Source of the DNA: Nocardioides solisilvae
Lineage (GTDB): Bacteria > Actinomycetota > Actinomycetes > Propionibacteriales > Nocardioidaceae
Assembly (NCBI RefSeq): GCF_003194625.1
Contig: NZ_QHKX01000003.1
Coordinates: 1 to 64,000, forward strand
DNA length: 64,000 nucleotides
Direction of reading: 5' to 3'
Shown here: piece by piece, positions 46,848 to 55,526 of the stretch
Numbering within the stretch: position 1 is the stretch's first letter
How the letters are laid out: every line of letters starts with the position of its first letter
Notes under the pieces: generated by a model
Seen by the model: only the letters and a program-made list of their open reading frames with translations
Told to the model about the DNA's origin: nothing
Databases searched by the model: none
Program-made: the position numbers and the translations under genes

Positions 46848-47321
46848 TCACCCGGCGTCGGGCGCGGCGTCGGGCGCGCTGCGCCAGCGTGCCAGGAGCT
46901 GGGCCTGGAGGTCGAACATCACCTTGTGCTCCTCGGGCTCGGCGTGGTCGTAGCCGAGCAGGTGGAGGATGCCGTGGACGGTGAGGAGCTCGATCTCGGC
47001 CTCGGTCCCGTGGCCCGCCGTCTCCCCCTGCCGCTCGGCCACGGCCGGGCAGAGCACGAGATCGCCGAGGACGCCCTCCTCGGGCTCCTCGTCGACCAGG
47101 CCGGGGCGCAGCTCGTCCATCGGGAAGGCGAGCACGTCGGTCGGGCCCTCCTTCTCCATCCACCTGCCGTTGAGCTCGGCGATGGTCTCCTCGTCGACCG
47201 CCTTGATGCAGAGCTCGGCCATCGGGTGGACGCGCATGCTGTCCATCACGAACCTGCTGAGCCCCGCCAGGCGACGCACGTCCAGCGCGTGACCCGACTC
47301 GTTGAGCACCTCGATGGTCAC
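46848..47321 (-). CDS. ybeY: Endoribonuclease YbeY (rRNA maturation)
   Basis: This 157-residue zinc metalloprotein is required for 16S rRNA 3'-end maturation and ribosome quality control. The His triad HGILHLLGYDH is at about residues 116-126. Its ATG overlaps the phoH stop (ATGA), as usual for phoH-ybeY pairs. Confidence 0.96.
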   Translation of the reverse strand: MTIEVLNESGHALDVRRLAGLSRFVMDSMRVHPMAELCIKAVDEETIAELNGRWMEKEGPTDVLAFPMDELRPGLVDEEPEEGVLGDLVLCPAVAERQGETAGHGTEAEIELLTVHGILHLLGYDHAEPEEHKVMFDLQAQLLARWRSAPDAAPDAG

Positions 47322-48328
47322 TGACGCCGCTCCTTGGTGGTGGACCTGGCCGCGCCGTCCTGGCGCGCGTCGAACTCGTCGTAGGCGGCCACGATCTTGC
47401 CGACCAGCCGGTGCCGGACGACGTCGTGGCTGGTGAGGCGGTTGAAGACGACGTCCTCGACGCCGGTCAGGATGCTCTCGACGACCTTGAGCCCCGACTT
47501 CACGCCGCCGGGCAGGTCCACTTGGGTCACGTCGCCCGTGACGACGATCTTGGAGCCGAACCCGAGCCGGGTGAGGAACATCTTCATCTGCTCGGGCGAG
47601 GTGTTCTGCGCCTCGTCGAGGATGATGAAGGCGTCGTTGAGGGTGCGTCCGCGCATGTAGGCCAGCGGCGCCACCTCGATGGTCCCGGCCGCGAGCAGCT
47701 TCGGGATCGTCTCGGGGTCGATCATGTCGTGGAGGGCGTCGTAGAGCGGCCGCAGGTAGGGGTCGATCTTCTCGCTGAGCGTGCCGGGCAGGTAGCCGAG
47801 CCGCTCCCCCGCCTCGACCGCGGGCCGGGTCAGGATGATCCGCGTGACCGCCTTGGTCTGCAGGGCCTGCACCGCCTTGGCCATGGCCAGGTAGGTCTTG
47901 CCCGTGCCGGCGGGTCCGATCCCGAAGGTGATCGTGTGCTTGTCGATGGAGTCGACGTACCGCTTCTGGTTCAGCGTCTTCGGCCGGATCGTCCGACCCC
48001 GGTTGGAGAGGATGTTGAGGGACAGCACGTCGGCCGGCCGCTCGGTGGTCTCCTGCCGCAGCATCGAGACGATCCGCTCGATCGTCTCCACGCCGACGCC
48101 CTGGCCCGTGCGCAGGATCGCCACGACCTCGTCGAGCAGGCGCTCGGCCAGCGCGATCTCGGAGGCGTCCCCGTGGAAGGTGATCCGGTTGCCCCGGACG
48201 TGCACCTCGGCGTCGAACGACTCCTCGATCTTGGCGAGGTGCTCGTCTCCGGGCCCCAGCAGGCTGACCATGTTGATGCTGTTCGGCACCACGACGGTGT
48301 GCTTGGTGATGAGGGGTGAGTCAGTCAT
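47318..48328 (-). CDS. phoH: PhoH family ATPase
   Basis: This 336-residue protein has an N-terminal KH-like segment (LAKIEESFDAEVHVRGNRITFHGD) and an AAA-like ATPase with Walker A GPAGTGKTYLA (about residue 138) and Walker B AFIILDEAQN. The ATG at 48328 has GGGGATC upstream, and TAGCAT (48379-48374) is a possible -10 giving a leader of about 40 bases. It heads the phoH-ybeY-corC-CDA-like transcript. It is probably an RNA-associated ATPase; its role in phosphate starvation is only historical. Confidence 0.95.
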   Translation of the reverse strand: MTDSPLITKHTVVVPNSINMVSLLGPGDEHLAKIEESFDAEVHVRGNRITFHGDASEIALAERLLDEVVAILRTGQGVGVETIERIVSMLRQETTERPADVLSLNILSNRGRTIRPKTLNQKRYVDSIDKHTITFGIGPAGTGKTYLAMAKAVQALQTKAVTRIILTRPAVEAGERLGYLPGTLSEKIDPYLRPLYDALHDMIDPETIPKLLAAGTIEVAPLAYMRGRTLNDAFIILDEAQNTSPEQMKMFLTRLGFGSKIVVTGDVTQVDLPGGVKSGLKVVESILTGVEDVVFNRLTSHDVVRHRLVGKIVAAYDEFDARQDGAARSTTKERRQ

Positions 48329-48387
48329 GGATCCCCGGGGGGCGGCCTTTCTGGGACGGCGGCTGGCCCGCCCATGCTACGCCGCTG

Positions 48388-48430
48388 CCGGTGGCGGGCC
48401 CCAGCGACTTTCGCCGGGGCCTGCCACCGG
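48388..48430 (-). terminator. Strong terminator after the PHM-like gene
   Basis: The outer arms CCGGTGGC/GCCACCGG (8 bp) and inner arms GGCCCCGGCGA/TCGCTGGGGCC (11 bp with one wobble) form a long hairpin with an AAG loop, 4 bases after the stop codon of the copper lipoprotein. It separates that unit from phoH. Confidence 0.65.
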
Positions 48431-48434
48431 TGGG

Positions 48435-49670
48435 TCAGGGCTTGCTGACGGTGAGCATCCCGAGGCACATCTCGTCGGTCGTGCCGTCGCCCCACACGAC
48501 GTACCGGTCGGGCTGGCCCTCGAAGGCCGGGAGCCGGTCGCGCAGCTCCTGGGAGTGCCGGCAGCTCACCTTCACCTGGTCGCCGGGGCGCAGCCTGACG
48601 GGGTCGATCGGGATCCCGCCCTGGTCGTCGAAGTCCCAGACGGGGATGTCCATCACCGTCCTGGCCCGGGGAGTGCCCGGGTTGAGCTCGATCTTGATCT
48701 CCTTGCCCAGCAGGTGCATGTGGCCGGCCACGCCGTGGATGGTCATCGGCTCGTTGAAGGTCCGCAGGCACTCGGTGTGCTCGCCGGGCTCCCAGCCCAT
48801 GCCGCAGAGCTGGTGGAGGAGGTTGGCCGTCTTGTCGCCGTCGGGGCCGATCCGACCGCGCAGGTCGAGCAGCGAGGCCTCCCGGTCGCAGAGCCGGCTG
48901 TCGTCGTGCCCCTCTCGGCACGGCATCTCGACCGGCGCGGGCAGCAGCAGGGTCTCGAGACCGGTCATCCCCTTGCCGCGGGAGCTGAGCCGCAGCTGGG
49001 TGGCGCTCACGTCGGGCTGCGGGCCGGCCAGCAGGTTGTAGTGGACCTGCATGATCACGCGGCTGCCCTTGTCGAGGCGCACCCCGTGGCCGGGCTTCGT
49101 CACCGTCTCCTCGCCGCCGGGCGCCCACGCGGCCAGCCAGTCGGAGTCGGTGAGCGCCTCGCCCGGCGCGGTCTGCAGGCCCGACCCGCCGAAGCAGGTC
49201 CACCCCGGACCCTCCTCCCCCGCGTCGAGCTCCTCGGCGCGCTCGACCTCGTCGGGCTCGACCTTGAACAGGATCACGTGGTGCACGACCTCGGGGTTGC
49301 CGGGGAGCACGTGGGTGCCGGTGAGGAACGCCGGCTTCTCCAGCTGGGGGTCGATGAGGAAGCAGCGGTAGTCGTCGGTCCCGGTGCTCGTCGGGGAGGC
49401 CGGGGTGTAGGCCTCGTCCATCGACACCGTCACCCGGCGCTCGCCCGGGCGCAGCTTCTTGCCGCCCACGGCCTCGGCGTCGTGGTGGTCCTTGCCCGCA
49501 CCTGCGTCGGAGGACCCGGCGGACGCGGACGGCTCCACGAGCTCGTCGGTGGCGCCGGCCTCCTCGGCGTCCTGCGAGCAGGCACCCAGCAGGGCCAGCG
49601 AGAGCGTCGCGGCCGCCAGGGCGGCGAGGCGGCTCCCGCGGCGGGCGGGGCGCGCGGCCCGGCGGGTCAT
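48435..49670 (-). CDS. PHM-like copper monooxygenase lipoprotein
   Basis: The 411-residue lipoprotein has its lipobox at LLGAC (Cys31) and an Ala/Glu/Ser linker to about residue 70. Two domains follow whose copper ligands match peptidylglycine alpha-hydroxylating and dopamine beta-monooxygenases. The CuH site would use His130-His131 (VVHHVILF) and His210 (QVHYN). The CuM site would use His317, His319 (AGHMHLLG) and Met401 (DEMCLGM). All six are present, so it should bind two coppers and hydroxylate a C-H bond with an external reductant. It overlaps the HIT gene by 4 bases. Substrate unknown. Confidence 0.82.
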   Translation of the reverse strand: MTRRAARPARRGSRLAALAAATLSLALLGACSQDAEEAGATDELVEPSASAGSSDAGAGKDHHDAEAVGGKKLRPGERRVTVSMDEAYTPASPTSTGTDDYRCFLIDPQLEKPAFLTGTHVLPGNPEVVHHVILFKVEPDEVERAEELDAGEEGPGWTCFGGSGLQTAPGEALTDSDWLAAWAPGGEETVTKPGHGVRLDKGSRVIMQVHYNLLAGPQPDVSATQLRLSSRGKGMTGLETLLLPAPVEMPCREGHDDSRLCDREASLLDLRGRIGPDGDKTANLLHQLCGMGWEPGEHTECLRTFNEPMTIHGVAGHMHLLGKEIKIELNPGTPRARTVMDIPVWDFDDQGGIPIDPVRLRPGDQVKVSCRHSQELRDRLPAFEGQPDRYVVWGDGTTDEMCLGMLTVSKP

Positions 49671-50035
49671 CCCGGCGGCCAGGTGAACGGACGTCCGCCG
49701 AGGACGTGGAGATGGGTGTGGAAGACCGTCTGGCCGGCACCGGCCCCGGTGTTGAAGACGAGGCGGTAGTCCCCGGCCAGCCCCTCCGCCTCCGCGACGG
49801 AGTCGGCGAGGCGCACCACGTCGGCGAGCGCCTCGGGGTCGCCGGTCGCCAGCTCGACCGCGTTGGCGTGGTGGGCCCTCGGCACCACCAGCACGTGGGT
49901 GGGCGCCTGCGGGTTGACGTCGCGGAAGGCGACCGACCGGTCGGTGGCCTCCACCACCTCGGCCGGCACGTCACCGGCCACCAGCCGGCAGAACAGGCAG
50001 TCGCCCGTGTGGCCGGGATCACTCGAAGAGCTCAT
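49667..50035 (-). CDS. HIT family nucleotide hydrolase
   Basis: This 122-residue histidine-triad protein has DCLFCRLVAGDVPAEVV at the N-terminus and the HTHLH triad (FHTHLHVLGG) at about residues 105-114. It resembles HinT-type AMP-lysine and nucleoside phosphoramidate hydrolases. Its stop overlaps the ATG of the PHM-like gene, an operon pairing that probably reflects the conserved rsmE-HIT-phoH order with a later insertion. Confidence 0.94.
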   Translation of the reverse strand: MSSSSDPGHTGDCLFCRLVAGDVPAEVVEATDRSVAFRDVNPQAPTHVLVVPRAHHANAVELATGDPEALADVVRLADSVAEAEGLAGDYRLVFNTGAGAGQTVFHTHLHVLGGRPFTWPPG

Positions 50036-50143
50036 GGCCGAAGAATCGCACGCAACCGCGACCCGTGTCTCGCATCCCGGCAGGTGGTCTCACGCCGGAC
50101 GCGCCGGGGGGGGTGAACCCGGAGCTGGGCCCGCGCGTCCCAC

Positions 50144-50149
50144 TAGCGT
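50144..50149 (+). promoter_or_regulatory. -10 element of leaderless GerMN gene
   Basis: TAGCGT ends 7 bases before the ATG at 50157. A single GGTGAAC heptamer lies at about 50112, but without a second 11-base repeat. Confidence 0.45.
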
Positions 50150-50156
50150 GACGACC

Positions 50157-51116
50157 ATGCGCGCCCCCACCTTCCGCACCAGCGTCCTCGCCGCCCTGAT
50201 GGGCGGCACCCTGGCCCTCTCGGGCTGCACCGAGGCGGCCGACCCGGGCGACGACGTCGACACCCCGACGACCGCGAGCACCCCCGACACCTCCCCCGCG
50301 GACGCGGGGTCCAGCGCCGGGGAGCCCTCGTCGTCCGCGGGCGCTCCCGGCTCCCCCTCGCCCTCGGCCGCCCCGACGGCGGCCACCGGCGACCGCACCG
50401 TGGCGGTCTACTGGGTGGGGTCGACCCCTCGGGGTCCGCGCCTCTTCCGGGAGTTCCGCCGGGCCCCCGGGCCCGACGCGCTCGCCGGGGCGGTCGACCT
50501 GCTCACCTCCGGCGAGGCCCTCGACCCCGACTACCGCTCCCTGCTCCCGGCGGGCTCCGTGGAGTCCGTCGTGCACGACCGGGACGCCGGGCGCGTGGTG
50601 GTCGAGCTGCGGGACGACGCGTGGACGACGCCGGCACCCGGCACGTCACGTCGCCGGGCCCGCCTCGCGGTGCAGCAGCTCGTCCACACGGCGCAGGCAG
50701 CCGTGCAGGAGCGGGTCCCCGTCGTCGTGACGCTCGGCGGCGTGCCGACGACGCTGCTCGGCGTCGACACGCGCGAGGGGGTCCGGCAGGCCGACCCGCT
50801 CGACGTGCTGGCGCTGGTCAGCGTGACGGCCCCCGAGCAGGGCTCGGTCCTCGAGGGCTCCTTCCGCGCGCGCGGGGTGGCGAGCGCCTTCGAGGCCACC
50901 GTGCCGTGGGAGCTGCGCCGGGGGTCGGAGGTCGTCCTGGAGGGCTTCGCCACGGCCGAGGGGTGGATGGACCGCCTGTACCCGTGGGAGACCGACGAGA
51001 TCGACGTCTCCGGCCTGGAACCCGGGCGCTACACGTTCGTCGCCTCGACCGGCGACCCCTCCGGCGGCGAGGGCCCCGGTCCGACGGTCGACACCAAGGA
51101 GGTCGAGGTGCGCTGA
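50157..51116 (+). CDS. GerMN / Gmad2 domain lipoprotein
   Basis: This 319-residue lipoprotein has a signal peptide ending LALSGC (Cys at about 22) and a long Ser/Pro/Thr/Ala linker to about residue 78. A GerMN-like domain follows (TVAVYWVG...GSVESVVHDRDAGRVVVEL...AVQQLVHTAQA), then a C-terminal Gmad2 immunoglobulin-like domain (APEQGSVLEGSFRARGVASAFEATVPWEL). Such proteins sit on the outer face of the membrane in Gram-positives, often with sensor kinases; no partner is adjacent here. The start at 50157 is supported by TAGCGT. Confidence 0.87.
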   Translation: MRAPTFRTSVLAALMGGTLALSGCTEAADPGDDVDTPTTASTPDTSPADAGSSAGEPSSSAGAPGSPSPSAAPTAATGDRTVAVYWVGSTPRGPRLFREFRRAPGPDALAGAVDLLTSGEALDPDYRSLLPAGSVESVVHDRDAGRVVVELRDDAWTTPAPGTSRRRARLAVQQLVHTAQAAVQERVPVVVTLGGVPTTLLGVDTREGVRQADPLDVLALVSVTAPEQGSVLEGSFRARGVASAFEATVPWELRRGSEVVLEGFATAEGWMDRLYPWETDEIDVSGLEPGRYTFVASTGDPSGGEGPGPTVDTKEVEVR

Positions 51117-51138
51117 CCCGGCGACCTGCGTCGGGCGG

Positions 51139-51876
51139 TCAGGCCCACCGCGCGGTCCGCGCCATCAGCGCCCCCACCGCGACCACGCCGGCCGTGGAGG
51201 TGCGCAGCACCTCGGTGCCGAGCCGCAGCGTCCGGGCACCCGCCTCCTCGAGGACGGCCACCTCCTCGTCGGTCAGCCCGCCCTCGGGCCCCACGACGAC
51301 GACGACCCGCCCGTCGGGCACCTCGAGGCCGGAGACCGTGGCCGCGGCGTCCTCGTGCAGCACCACCGCGAGGTCGGCGCCGGCGACCAGGTCCGCGACC
51401 TCGGCCGTCGACGCCAGCGAGGACACCTCGGGAAACCAGGAGCGTCGCGACTGCTTGGCCGCCTCCCGGGCGGTCGCCGCCCACTTGCCGTGGGCCCGCA
51501 CGGCGCGCTCGCCCTTCCAGACGGCCACGCTGCGCGCCGCGCCCCACGGGACCACGCGGTCCACGCCCACCTCGGTGAGCACCTCCACGGCCAGCTCGCC
51601 GCGGTCCCCCTTCGGCAGCGCCTGGACGACCGTGAACGAGGGCGCCGGTCGCTCGTGGCGCTCGACGTCGACGACGCGCACCTCCAGCCGGCGCTTGCCG
51701 GTGACGGCGACCTCGCCGACGACGCGGGTGCCCAGGCCGTCGGTCAGGGCCAGCCGCTCGCCGACCCGCAGCCGCCGTACGGCCACGGCGTGGTGCGCCT
51801 CGTCCCCCTCCACCTGCACCACGGCGCCCGGGCGGGCGTCCGTCAGGGACGGCACCCAGTGCACGGGCAACGACAC
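51139..51876 (-). CDS. rsmE: 16S rRNA (uracil-1498-N3)-methyltransferase
   Basis: This 245-residue SPOUT methyltransferase has an N-terminal PUA-like domain (DEAHHAVAVRRLRVGERLALTDG) and the knot domain with VVVVVGPEGGLTDEEV and LRLGTEVLRTSTAGVVAV. GTG 51876 lies 15 bases after the dnaJ stop; the longer open frame upstream is inside dnaJ. The order hrcA-dnaJ-rsmE is conserved across actinobacteria. Confidence 0.95.
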   Translation of the reverse strand: MSLPVHWVPSLTDARPGAVVQVEGDEAHHAVAVRRLRVGERLALTDGLGTRVVGEVAVTGKRRLEVRVVDVERHERPAPSFTVVQALPKGDRGELAVEVLTEVGVDRVVPWGAARSVAVWKGERAVRAHGKWAATAREAAKQSRRSWFPEVSSLASTAEVADLVAGADLAVVLHEDAAATVSGLEVPDGRVVVVVGPEGGLTDEEVAVLEEAGARTLRLGTEVLRTSTAGVVAVGALMARTARWA

Positions 51877-51890
51877 GGCGACGTCCCCGC

Positions 51891-53060
51891 TCAGCTGCCG
51901 TTGAACGCGTCGCGCAGCCGGCCGAAGACCGACTTGGACGACGACCGCACGGTGCCCTCGGGCGACTCCTCGCCGCGCAGCTCGGCCAGCTCGCGCAGCA
52001 GCTCCTCCTGGCGGTGGTCGAGCCGGGTCGGCGTCTCGACGACCAGGGTGACGACGAGATCGCCCCGCCCGCCGCGCAGCCCGGGCACGCCGCGACCCCG
52101 GAGGACCTGCTCGGTGCCGGACTGCGTGCCCGGGCGGACCTCGATCTCGGTCGAGCGCTCGCGCTCGTCGTCGTCGTCCAGGTCGGCCTCGAGGAGGTCC
52201 AGGGTGAGGGTCGTGCCGAGCGCGGCGGCGGTCATCGGGACCGCCACCGTGCAGTGCAGGTCGTTGCCGTGCCGGATGAAGGTCGGGTGCTGCGCCACCC
52301 GGATCTCGACGTAGAGGTCGCCGGGCGGGCCGCCGCCGGGGCCGACCTCGCCCTCGTGGGCGAGCTGGACGCGGGTGCCGTCGTCGACGCCCGGGGGGAT
52401 CTTGACGGTGAGCGTGCGGCGGGACCGCACCCGGCCGTCCCCGGCGCACTCGCGGCAGGGGTCGGCGATGACCGTGCCGAAGCCGCGGCACGCGGCGCAC
52501 GGGCGCAGGGTGCGGATCTCGCCGAGGAAGGAGCGCTGCACCTGGGCGACCTCGCCGGCCCCGCGGCAGGTCTCGCAGGTCTGCGGGTGGGTGCCGGGGG
52601 CGGCCCCCTCGCCGTGGCAGGCGGAGCAGACGACCGCGGTGTCGACCTTCAGCTCCCGGGTGACGCCGAACGCCGCCTCCGCCAGCTCGACCTCCAGCGC
52701 GATCAGCGCGTCCTGGCCGCGCCGGGTGCGCGGCCGGGGTCCCCGACCGCCGCCCGGCGCGCCACCTGGCGCGGCGCCGCCGAAGAAGGCGTCCATGATG
52801 TCGGTGAAGGAGAAGCCCGCCCCCTGGCCGAAGCCCCCGGCGCCACCGAACGGGTCGCCGCCCCGGTCGTAGTGGGCGCGCTTCTGGGGGTCCGACAGCA
52901 CCTCGTAGGCGGTCGTGACCTCCTTGAAGCGCTCCTGCGTCTCGGGGTCGGGGTTGACGTCGGGGTGCAGCTGGCGCGCCAGCCGCCGGTAGGCCTTCTT
53001 GATCGTGTCCGCGTCGGCGTCGCGGGGGACGCCGAGCAGCTCGTAGAGGTCCTGGCTCAA
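51891..53060 (-). CDS. dnaJ: Chaperone DnaJ (HrcA-linked copy)
   Basis: This 389-residue type I Hsp40 has a J domain with HPD at about residues 32-34, a Gly/Phe-rich linker and the zinc region with four CxxCxGxG-type repeats ([32 protein letters not shown]). A C-terminal substrate-binding domain follows. It appears to use a rare TTG start at 53060: AAGGA is 6 bases upstream and no ATG or GTG fits before the conserved SQDLYELLG. It is transcribed with hrcA, 52 bases downstream, so it should be under CIRCE control. Confidence 0.95.
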   Translation of the reverse strand: MSQDLYELLGVPRDADADTIKKAYRRLARQLHPDVNPDPETQERFKEVTTAYEVLSDPQKRAHYDRGGDPFGGAGGFGQGAGFSFTDIMDAFFGGAAPGGAPGGGRGPRPRTRRGQDALIALEVELAEAAFGVTRELKVDTAVVCSACHGEGAAPGTHPQTCETCRGAGEVAQVQRSFLGEIRTLRPCAACRGFGTVIADPCRECAGDGRVRSRRTLTVKIPPGVDDGTRVQLAHEGEVGPGGGPPGDLYVEIRVAQHPTFIRHGNDLHCTVAVPMTAAALGTTLTLDLLEADLDDDDERERSTEIEVRPGTQSGTEQVLRGRGVPGLRGGRGDLVVTLVVETPTRLDHRQEELLRELAELRGEESPEGTVRSSSKSVFGRLRDAFNGS

Positions 53061-53112
53061 CTTGGTCCTTCGGATCGGAGTGGGGTGGTGACGTGTGGGG
53101 GTGCCGGACGCC

Positions 53113-54144
53113 TCAGGCCTCGTCGAGGATGCGGGAGACGTAGCGGGCGACGGCCCGGACCGCGGCCATGGTGCCGGGGTAGTCCATGCGCGTGGGACCG
53201 ACGATGCCGAGGCTGGCGAGCGCGTCCTGGGCCGGGCCGTAGCCGGTCGCCACGACGCTCGTGCCCGCGAGCTCGGTGTAGGGCCCCTCGTGGCCGATGC
53301 GGACGGTCACGGCCCCGGCGTCGGCCGCCTCCCCCAGCAGCCGCAGCAGCACGACCTGCTCCTCCAGCGCCTCCAGCAGCGGCCGCACGGTGGTGTCGAA
53401 GTCCTGGCCGAAGCGCGCGAGGTTGGCGGCGCCGCCGACCGCGACGCGCTCGTCGCGGCGGTGGTCCGACATGGCCTCGGTGAGCGCCTCGACGACCGCC
53501 GCGGTGAGCGCGACGTCCTGCTCGGGGACCTCCTCGACGAGGACGCCGAGCGCGGTCGAGGCGTCGGCGATGCGTCGTCCGGCGGCGACCCGGCCGATCC
53601 GCTGGCGCAGGTCGAGGAGCTGCTCGTCGTCGACGTCGCAGGACTCCCGGGGGAGCTCGACGAGGCGCTGCTCCACCCGCCCGGTGGAGAGGATCAGCAC
53701 CACGAGCAGGCGCCCGGGCGCCAGGAGCACGACCTCGACGTGCCGCACGGTGCTGCGCGACAGCGTCGGGTACTGCACGACGGCGACCTGGCGGGTCAGC
53801 TGGGACAGCGTCCGCACGGAGCGCTGGACGACGTCGTCGAGGTCGACGGCCCCGTCGAGGAAGGAGGAGATGGCGCGCCGCTCGGCGGTCGACATCGGCT
53901 TGACGGTGCTCAGCCGGTCGACGAAGAGCCGGTAGCCCTTGTCGGTCGGCACCCGGCCCGCGCTCGTGTGCGGCTGGTGGATGAACCCCTCGTCCTCGAG
54001 CGCCGCCATGTCGTTGCGGACCGTCGCCGGGGAGACCCCCAGCCCGTGCCGCTCGACGAGCGCCTTCGAGCCGACCGGCTCCTCGGTGGCGACGTAGTCC
54101 TCGACGATCGCGCGCAGGACGGCGAGCTTGCGATCCTCCGACAC
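53113..54144 (-). CDS. hrcA: Heat-inducible transcription repressor HrcA
   Basis: This 343-residue repressor binds CIRCE elements. It has a winged-helix N-terminus ([27 protein letters not shown]...[35 protein letters not shown]) and the C-terminal domain with [20 protein letters not shown] 54144 has GGAGGAG upstream. A CIRCE element lies about 50 bases upstream of its start, so it represses itself and dnaJ. Confidence 0.97.
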   Translation of the reverse strand: MSEDRKLAVLRAIVEDYVATEEPVGSKALVERHGLGVSPATVRNDMAALEDEGFIHQPHTSAGRVPTDKGYRLFVDRLSTVKPMSTAERRAISSFLDGAVDLDDVVQRSVRTLSQLTRQVAVVQYPTLSRSTVRHVEVVLLAPGRLLVVLILSTGRVEQRLVELPRESCDVDDEQLLDLRQRIGRVAAGRRIADASTALGVLVEEVPEQDVALTAAVVEALTEAMSDHRRDERVAVGGAANLARFGQDFDTTVRPLLEALEEQVVLLRLLGEAADAGAVTVRIGHEGPYTELAGTSVVATGYGPAQDALASLGIVGPTRMDYPGTMAAVRAVARYVSRILDEA

Positions 54145-54193
54145 GGCTCCTCCGTCCTCTGCTGGGGCTCTCCCTGGGCTGGCGATCCGGGTG

Positions 54194-54220
54194 CTGGCAC
54201 TCCGGACCCACGAGTGCCAA
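54194..54220 (-). promoter_or_regulatory. CIRCE element (HrcA operator)
   Basis: On the minus strand TTGGCACTC-N9-GAGTGCCAG matches the CIRCE consensus TTAGCACTC-N9-GAGTGCTAA at 15 of 18 arm positions. It begins at the last base of a TAGACT -10 hexamer (54225-54220), so HrcA would cover the transcription start. Confidence 0.92.
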
Positions 54221-54225
54221 GTCTA
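54220..54225 (-). promoter_or_regulatory. -10 element of hrcA-dnaJ promoter
   Basis: TAGACT on the minus strand adjoins the CIRCE element. The start codon is 75 bases away, so this transcript has a leader, unlike many neighbours. Confidence 0.6.
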
Positions 54226-54258
54226 CTAGGCCCTGCGAGCCGGGCTAGGCTCGACGGC

Positions 54259-55020
54259 ATGCCGGAGCTCGTGGAGGTCGCCGACCGGGTCTGGGTGGCA
54301 CGCTACGCCGCCCACGACGTCAACGTCACGGTCGTGGGCGGTGAGCGCGGCGCGCTCGTCGTCGACACCCGCGAGTCGGAGCAGGCGGGCCGCGAACTGC
54401 TGGAGGACCTGCGCCGCCTCGGCCTCGTCACCGTCACCGCCGTGGCGTGCACGCACGACCACTTCGACCACGTCGGCGGCAACGGCGCCCTCGCGGCGGC
54501 GTACCCCGGTCTCGAGGTGGTGGCCCACGAGGACGCCGCCGTGCCCGGGGTCACCCGGACCTTCTCCTCCGTCCACGTCCTCGACCTCGGCGACCGTGCG
54601 GTCGAGCTCTTCCACCCCGGCCGCGCGCACACCTCGGGCGACCTCGTCGTCCGGGTGCCCGACGCCGACGTGCTCGTCGCGGGAGACCTCGTCGAGGAGG
54701 CGACCCCGCCTTGGTACGGCGAGGACTCCTGGCCGATGGAGTGGCCCGTCGCGCTCGACCTGGTCCTCGGGCTCGTCTCGCCCGGGACCGTCGTCGTCCC
54801 CGGGCACGGCGCCCCGGTGGACCGCGACTTCGTCGAGCGCCAGCGTGCCGACGTCGGGACGGTCGCGGAGACCCTGAGGGACCTCGTGGGCCGCGGCGTG
54901 CCCGAGGCCGACGCGCTGGCCGCGGCGACGTGGCCGTTCCCACCCGAGCACGTGGCCGCCGCGGTGCCGCGCGCCTACGCCCAGCTGCCCCGGGCGCAGA
55001 AGCTCCTCCCCCTCGTCTGA
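54259..55020 (+). CDS. Metallo-beta-lactamase-fold hydrolase
   Basis: This 253-residue MBL-fold enzyme has the zinc motif THDHFDHVGG at about residues 66-75, FHPGRAHTSGDLVV with the next His, AGDLVEE with the bridging Asp, and PGHGAPV with the last His. The metal site is complete. ATG 54259 follows TAGGCT (54246-54251) by 7 bases. It resembles glyoxalase II-like or generic MBL hydrolases rather than true beta-lactamases. The substrate is unknown. It is divergent from hrcA. Confidence 0.9.
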   Translation: MPELVEVADRVWVARYAAHDVNVTVVGGERGALVVDTRESEQAGRELLEDLRRLGLVTVTAVACTHDHFDHVGGNGALAAAYPGLEVVAHEDAAVPGVTRTFSSVHVLDLGDRAVELFHPGRAHTSGDLVVRVPDADVLVAGDLVEEATPPWYGEDSWPMEWPVALDLVLGLVSPGTVVVPGHGAPVDRDFVERQRADVGTVAETLRDLVGRGVPEADALAAATWPFPPEHVAAAVPRAYAQLPRAQKLLPLV

Positions 55021-55056
55021 GGTGTGACCCCGCCCACCCCCGGGTACCGCTCCCCC

Positions 55057-55416
55057 ATGAGCGACCAGGACCCCACTCCCCAGGCCCCCGAGCCTCCGCG
55101 GGCGCAGAGCACGACGAGCCCGGCGGACGCCGACCACGGCGCGGGCGACGCCGCCCCCGACGAGCGCACGGTCGCCGGCATCTCCGACGACCAGCTCCCC
55201 GAGGACCTGCGCCCGGGTGACGACAACCCGCTGGCCGAGCCCCTCGACCCCGAGGACCCCGCCACGAAGTCGTCCGAGGAGCTCGGGATGCGCGAGGAGG
55301 GCGGCACCGACCAGGACGACACCGCCCAGGACGACGACGGGCAGGCGGCACGGGGCTCGGACTCCGCGGAGGCGCGCGAGGGCGGCGACGAGGGCCAGGC
55401 GGGGATCTCCAGCTGA
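55057..55416 (+). CDS. Small acidic disordered protein
   Basis: This 119-residue protein is dominated by Asp, Glu, Gly, Ala, Pro and Gln, with no hydrophobic core or membrane segment. The best-structured stretch is ERTVAGISDDQLPEDLRPGDDNPLAEPLD (about residues 37-65), which looks like a conserved motif of actinobacterial small proteins. TACCGC six bases before the ATG could be a weak -10. A strong hairpin 30 bases after its stop supports a real transcription unit. Function unknown. Confidence 0.65.
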   Translation: MSDQDPTPQAPEPPRAQSTTSPADADHGAGDAAPDERTVAGISDDQLPEDLRPGDDNPLAEPLDPEDPATKSSEELGMREEGGTDQDDTAQDDDGQAARGSDSAEAREGGDEGQAGISS

Positions 55417-55445
55417 GACCCGCCGGCGGACCGACCGGCGTCGAC

Positions 55446-55476
55446 CCGGTCCGGATCCGAGGCCGATCCGGACCGG
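55446..55476 (+). terminator. Hairpin after the acidic protein gene
   Basis: CCGGTCCGGATC and GATCCGGACCGG form a perfect 12-bp stem with a 7-base loop (CGAGGCC), 29 bases after the stop at 55416. No T tract follows, which is common for actinobacterial terminators. Confidence 0.6.
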
Positions 55477-55526
55477 TCCCGCGCGTCCTCACCCGGGTCG
55501 TCCCCGCCACGTCCTAGCGTGTCCGG

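Noticed and set aside
50112..50118. PHO box upstream of the GerMN gene
   Set aside because: Only one GGTGAAC heptamer is present, with no 11-base repeat.
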